Source: Escarpia spicata
Lineage: Eukaryota > Annelida > Polychaeta > Sabellida > Siboglinidae
Length of the DNA: 64,000 nt
Assembly (NCBI GenBank): GCA_963995525.1
Contig: OZ023206.1
Span: 25,979,419-26,043,418, forward strand
Direction of reading: 5' to 3'
Of this stretch, positions 58,690 through 64,000 are shown in pieces. The stretch's first letter is position 1; every line of letters begins with the position of its first letter. The notes under the pieces are model-generated. The model was not told the DNA's origin, did no database searches, and saw only the letters and a program-made list of their open reading frames with translations. The position numbers and the translations under genes are program-made.

Positions 58690-61030
58690 TCCTTTTCTAT
58701 AGCTCCTCTTTCTGATTATGTCTTGCCATTTTATGCGTAGAATTCTTCGCAGTCATCAATTAAGGAAAGTCTGGAGTTTCACTAGTGTTCTTTTTGTGAT
58801 TCTCCTCTTTCAGAGCCATACAACAATACTGATTTACATAGGAGTTAAAAATCCTTATTTTTGTTGTGTTTTTTATTTTTGTGGAATTCCAGAATTGTTT
58901 AGTATCAAGAATGCTGTCCGTGCCTTGCCCACTCTTGCTGCAACATCTGCCTTTGTACAACATTGTTTGCTTAACACGGTCCCTAAGAAGGTAAGGAATC
59001 TACTTCCTCCAGGGGGTCTCCCCCTGCTATAATTGGGTAATCGTTCCTACTGTGTGTTTTCAAAATCTTGGTTTTGCCTCTGTTGAAATTCAGTCCTGTC
59101 TTTGCTGATGTTGATTCCAAAGTGTCATATTGTGATGCATCTGTTTGTGGGTGTGTAATAGTAGTGCCAGGTCATCAGCGAAGTCCGAGTCCTCCAGCTG
59201 AGTCCATGGTGTCAGCTGTATGCCATTTCGTCTCCCGTCCATGGTGGTCTTTATAATCTAGTCGATCATGAGGATGAACAGGATAGGCGACAGCAGGCAT
59301 CCCTGCCGAATCACTGTCTTAGCTTCGAAACTATCTGATAGACTCATAATCGTCCTCCATGCACCACCTGGCATGATATTCTTTTGTAGGTGCTCTGGAT
59401 CACGGAGATTACCTTTTCTGGAATGCCATAATGTGTCGTCAGATTACATAGTGTCTATTTGTCCACACTGTCAAATGCTTTCTCATATCGGTGGGTTCCA
59501 TTCCAACGACTGTTCTAATATGATGTTCAAAGTAGCTATTATGATCGGTGCAGGATCTATCCTTTCGGAAACATTATTGTTGTTCTTGGAGCTTTGCATC
59601 CACTGCATCTTTCATCCTCTCTAATATCACTCTGTTCAGAACATTTCCCGGGACTGATAATAATAATATTCCTGCACAGCTGTATAGTTCTTGCATTCTC
59701 TGAGATCTACTTTTTTGGGGAGTTTGATTACGAATCTCTTTCTCCATTTCTCTGGAACTCTTTCGTCTTCCCAGACTTTCTCAAAGAGGCTCTGCTGTAT
59801 TTCCGTGGATGTGCTAAAAGCTGCTTTTATCGCCTCTGCTGGTTTTTCATCCGGCCCTGGTGCTTTTTCGTTCTTCAGTTTCTTGATTTATGTTCTGCTT
59901 GATTTATCACAGTTTATTGGTAGAACTGTATGTCCTGGGGGGAGGGGTGAACGGAGGATCTTCTGGGGTATGTCAGTTTAATAGTTCTGTGAAGTGCTCC
60001 ACCCATCTATTCAGTTGGTCGTCTATCGTGATGAAGGCTTTTCCTTGCTTGTCTTTAATTGTTTTCTCCGTGGTTGATACTTGCCAGCCAGCTTCATTGT
60101 TATGTTACATAGATCTTCCATTTTTATATATGGTGCTGCCTCTTTTTCAGCTTCTCTTGTCTGTTCTGTTGCTCTTCTATACCCCCTTCTGAGCTTGTGT
60201 GTACTGTGCTTGGACTTCTACTTTTTTGCTCTAGTTGTTCGGCTGTTCAGTATTGCCTTCTTTTCCTTTTGCACTTGTATCTTGAGTAATCTTGAGTAAT
60301 GTATCAGTTGTCACCCAATTTTCGTGCTGTGTTTTCTTTCTGCCTACTGTCTTTTCACGAACAGCAGTCCGCATCTGCTTGGCTTGTTGCCAGTTCGGTT
60401 CTAGGTCAGTATTGCTATCGCATAGTTCTTGCAGCACCTTGTATCTGTTCGAGAGGCTGATCCGGTACGTTTCTGTCGTTCCTTTGTCCTTCAGTAGATC
60501 TATGTTGTAACGTGTTCTTGTGCTGCTGCCCTGAGCTACCTCCCTCCTCTTAGGTGGCGCATGAGTTTTGTCACCACCAGGTAGTGATCAGAACAGCATC
60601 AGCCCCTCTCTGCACTGTCACATCCTGCAGCTACCGTCTGAACTTCTGTCCAACACACACATTATCTATTTCATTTTAGTAATATGGTTAGATGATCTCC
60701 AGGCTGCATTGTGGATGTCTTTGTTTGGGAAAACACAACCTCCTATGACAAGACTGTTCGTGGCACATAGGTCTGCAAACCGTTCTCCACTGTAATTCAT
60801 CTGTCCTAATCTATACTTGTCCATGACTTGCTCATAACCTGTGTTGTTATTTCTTTTCTTTGCGTTGAAGTCGCCCATGAGAATGGTAACATCCTTCGGC
60901 CCTTGCTCATCAAGTACATTGTGCAGTCTGTTGTAGAAGCCTCTTTTCTTTCCTCCATCGTTTGCGGGAGCATAGTGCTGAATCGTTATATTCTTCTTTT
61001 TGTTAGCTAATGAGTGCTCTCTGAGCATCC
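58690..61030 (-). pseudogene. RTE-type LINE, endonuclease and RT, decayed
   Basis: On -, 61028-60666 encodes the endonuclease middle: QHYAPANDGGKKRGFYNRLH, ILMGDFNAKK, SGERFADLCATNSLVIGG and AAWRSSNHIT. Later pieces in shifting frames include KAFDSVDK (motif A, near 59475), IRQGCLLSPILFILMID (motif B, near 59285) and a C-terminal part with TGLNFNRGKTK and LGTVLSKQ. This is the RTE group, often mis-annotated as craniofacial development protein 2. There is no intact ORF; stops and shifts are frequent, so it is old. The 5' end is lost at about 61030. Confidence 0.75.
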
Positions 61031-61139
61031 CTAGACATTACTGAGGCAAAGTCGTCAGTGTGCGGGGCATCCTCGTTGTCAAGTCGCGATTACAGCACCA
61101 TTTCTCCTGTTATAAGTCTCACTTGGCCAGACTGTAACC

Positions 61140-61485
61140 AATAAATGTATCCCGTCGTATCTGTTAGCATGGTGTTATGGTTTGTTCTACACTGTAATCA
61201 ATGTTCTGAAAGTCTTACGTGTAGTTCTTTATGGTTCTCATAATTAAAAGTGAGAAGCGTATATGGGTGAAACAAATTAGGTATTATAATGTATTCTAGA
61301 ACGAGAAAATAATTTTGTAACGCAAGCTGTTTTATTGAAATGATTCATAACAGCGCTCATTTTGAAAATATGGTATGAAAACTACCAGCATATTTTCAAA
61401 CTTAGCGCTATTATGAATCATTTCAATAAAACAGCTTGCGTTACAAAATTATTTTCTCGTTCTAGAATACATTATAATACCTAAT
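61140..61485. mobile_element. Hairpin-forming relative of the 2.3-kb element
   Basis: 61150-61330 follows the inverted-end sequence of 27181-29496 (ATCTGTTAGCATGGTGTTAT, GGTGAAACAAATTAGGTA). The part 61272-61355 (AATTAGGTATTATAATGTAT...) is then repeated as its reverse complement at about 61397-61484, with a loop of about 40-50 bases. The loop resembles internal sequence near 28600. It looks like an internally deleted copy that kept part of one end twice. Confidence 0.65.
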
Positions 61486-61494
61486 TATACGAGC

Positions 61495-61910
61495 TGAGGA
61501 AACCGAAAACGAGCATAAATATGTGTGCGAAACGGCGGTGTGAAGACTATTCTAAAGAAGACGACGACGACATCGACTAGTGGCATGCCTTGTCTGCGCC
61601 GAGCCATTCAGAAGTAGCAGATCTGGCGAAAGCTGGATTCAATGTCAGATCTGTCAGCACCGGTCGCACCATGATTGCACCGAGGGTGGCAGATTTTATG
61701 TTTGTCACAATTGTGAGTCTCTCAGTGAGTGAACGAGTGGTTAGCGGCAGATCCGTCGAACGCTAGATGCTGCTTCATAAATGTGAACATTCTGGTCGAA
61801 GTGGTTGGACTATTCTATTATTTGCCATAATTGCAAGTTTAGTCGTTAACCAGTGGTTAACCGTCGAGCGATGATGCGAAATGAATAGTTTTAATAAAGT
61901 TCTGAATTGT
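61495..61910 (+). pseudogene. C-terminal PHD-like zinc finger of a transposase-type protein
   Basis: After an acidic stretch (SKEDDDDID) and a frameshift, a + frame reads CLVCAEPFRSSRSGESWIQC, QICQHRSHHDC and FYVCHNCESLSE then stop. The spacing C-x2-C, W, C-x2-C, H-x3-C, C-x2-C is a PHD-like finger found at the C-end of many pogo/Tigger/Jerky-type transposases and related TE proteins (from memory of the families). AATAAA follows near 61894. The upstream transposase body is missing; the hairpin element borders it. Confidence 0.5.
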
Positions 61911-62490
61911 AAAAGTGTCTACACGGGTTGAATTACACACATAACCAGAACATTACAAAGTAACATTTCTAAAGTAACACTATCTAAACAAGAAATATCA
62001 GAACTATTCAAATGATATTCCATAGTTTTAGCATTAGATGCATTAGTCTTCCAAGATCAAAATCAACGGCAAAGGACTAGCACTAAAACAAGCTAATAAT
62101 AGATCTAATAAGAAACACATGTCCCACTATTTAACAGAAAACACGAATTAATGGTCCAACATCCTACAGGGTGAAAACGCCAGGAGGTGGGCGTTTTACC
62201 CCATGGGTGGAGCAAAACGCCAATGTTTAGGGCCCCCTAAATATACCACAACTTTTTTCTGAGACTAGGTACATTAATGTTAACATATGAAATGTGCCTA
62301 AGGTAATGGACTAGATCACCCAGACCATCAAATAAACCTTCTATACCCAAAGGTTTTTTCGGGTATCCGATGTCCCAAAAAACTGGCCGTTATGCCCCAA
62401 GCTACTCTATGCTCAAAACACTACTCAATTTCAAAACACTACCGTCAGTAGGCCCTAGGTTTTACCAGCGTAAATCTGTCATGTTTGGGA
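61911..62490. other. No recognised feature
   Basis: AT-rich non-coding sequence. Nothing identified. Confidence 0.3.
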
Positions 62491-62499
62491 ACTATCTTG

Positions 62500-62940
62500 T
62501 ACCCTAGGGTCGAGTTCGTAATCTTTGGAACCAATAAGCCAACCGGAATAAATAATTAGTGTGAAATGTCATAACACTATTAAATCAGGTTAATGTCATT
62601 ACTATAATTAGTTATAGTTTGAATTATTTATGCTTGTGGTTAGGGTTAGTTGTATCGTAATCTTTGGAACGAGTCATACGACGGGAATAAATAGTTGGTG
62701 TGATTATTAGAGGAGGTGAATAAATATGCATTCATTAGGGTTAAAGTTATTATTATAATTTGTTATAGTTAGAGTCAGTTATGTATGGTTATGGTTTAAA
62801 AAAACATACTCATTTTAACAAATAATACATAAGAATCGTTAGGGCGAAATGTTCTGAGTAATTAGGGATAGTGTTAGTTATGTTTGGAGTCAAATGTGAT
62901 TGGGGTTAGTGTACGGGAATAAATAGTTACTGAAACATGT
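62500..62940. repeat. Degenerate ~140-bp tandem repeat, two to three units
   Basis: GTAATCTTTGGAAC occurs near 62518 and 62657, each followed by GGGAATAAATAGTT or GGAATAAATAATTAG, then GTTATAGTT and a GGTTAGGGTTAGTT-like part. A third weak unit runs to 62940. Confidence 0.5.
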
Positions 62941-62975
62941 CTTGATTAGGATACGATTATTATCAGCTATTAATG

Positions 62976-63122
<147 letters not shown>

Positions 63123-63399
63123 GTCAACACCCAGTTTCCAGCCTATAATGCCAATATTAAAAAAGTACAATAGCAAAATATAAACCCATGCGCTTTTAGA
63201 GTCGTGTGCTTGTTCGACATCATACGGATCGATCGTATGTTGATTTGACTGAAACAATATAATTGCTGATTTTAACTTGTGGACGTGCAGTGTTGTAATA
63301 CATGGAGCGAAATAACTTGTTCAAATGTCTGAAAGAGTTGTAGCATTGATATGTCCGCCGCACATCAAGAACAAACGTTGTATGCCGCACGTCTTGCCA

Positions 63400-63770
63400 A
63401 TAGAAATGGCCGGCTGTGCGGGATCTCAGACCATCTTATCGCCAGAGCCCAGAGAGTGCAAAATGCTACAACCCATCTCATAACCACAACTAATAAACAC
63501 GATCGCATCACTTCTGTTCTGATTGAACTTCACTGGCTGCATTTTAAGCAGCGCATCGAGCGCAATTCTACTCCAGCTGACGTTTCACAGTTTGCACGGT
63601 TTGACTGCGTCATACCCGACCGACCCGCTAACTCGACACCAGCCCACTCGCACGCTACGCTGCGCCGACGCTCACATGCTGGATGTCCCGCGCTGTAAGC
63701 TTTATACTCAACGCCGCGACAAACCTCTCTGGACAATCTGCCTTTTGTTATACGCGCTATTTACTGCCAC
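63400..63770 (+). pseudogene. LINE RT C-terminal fragment
   Basis: The + frame includes YGISDHLI-like CGISDHLIARAQRVQNATTH, ITSVLIELHWL and FKQRIE. This is the conserved thumb and post-RT region of CR1/jockey-group LINEs (usual form ISDHLIARLQRVQNAAAR, ELHWLPVKQRI). A frameshift leads to PTRTLRCADAHMLDVPRCKL, the next conserved piece. No catalytic domain is left. Confidence 0.62.
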
Positions 63771-64000
63771 AATACACTGTATGTTCAAAAGGCATTAGAA
63801 GACCCTTAAACGTGCTTTTTATTTTAAATTAAATTTTTACGCAATGACGAACTCAGAATATTTTAGTATATTTTGTAATTTTTATCATTTATTATTATTC
63901 TTCCTTAACTTGTCGTTTTAACTAGTATTAATGGTTTTTATTATTACTACCCGTTATCTATTTATCATTGATACATGTATATACATATGTACACAAACAC
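63771..64000. other. No recognised feature
   Basis: AT-rich end of the window. Nothing identified. Confidence 0.3.

Noticed and set aside
60666..61028. A craniofacial development protein 2-like host gene
   Set aside because: This label is commonly given to RTE-type LINE endonucleases; RT pieces follow on the same strand.

Overview
The window looks like nuclear DNA of an invertebrate animal. The sequence shows spliced exons with GT/AG borders, several non-LTR (LINE) retrotransposons, a tRNA-derived SINE, long minisatellites and CT, TG and CA microsatellites. There are no bacterial operons and no complete intact long gene. The species cannot be fixed from sequence alone; an aquatic invertebrate such as a mollusc or lancelet would fit (inference).

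The only host gene family recognised with confidence is a tandem cluster of small CD225/dispanin (IFITM-like) membrane-protein genes on the + strand. Gene A contributes exons 2 and 3 (48-210, 865-1018), and its exon 1 lies off the left edge. Gene B has three exons (23823-23892, 24698-24888, 25555-25717) but carries a probable one-base frameshift in a T run. Gene C keeps only a decayed exon 1 (42741-42807). A fourth fragment, a copy of exon 2 (about 20592-20778), sits in antisense inside a LINE reverse-transcriptase gene. Introns and 3' flanks of A and B, and upstream flanks of B and C, are also related, so whole gene units were duplicated.

Transposable elements and repeats fill most of the rest. 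From left to right: a 9.4-kb element with inverted ends (2051-11418) holding a 63-bp and a 16-bp minisatellite, the latter between ~1-kb inverted arms; a stack of LINEs on the - strand (11900-21180), with a complete L2-like LINE inside a CR1-like LINE whose ORF1 encodes an SGNH esterase, which itself abuts a jockey-like LINE; a 2.3-kb non-autonomous element with ~400-bp inverted ends (27181-29496); and a 12.5-kb foldback-like element (30145-42660) with two ~5.3-kb nearly identical inverted arms around a 2-kb spacer, inserted between the upstream region and the start codon of CD225 gene C.

The right third holds old diverged satellites, a SINE, a LINE remnant, a 72-bp minisatellite, a nearly complete LINE (about 52190-57680) with two stops in ORF2, a decayed RTE-type LINE (58690-61030), a hairpin related to the 2.3-kb element, a transposase-like PHD-finger fragment and a last LINE remnant. 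The main biological story is a cluster of probable innate-immunity membrane genes being broken, copied and separated by mobile DNA.
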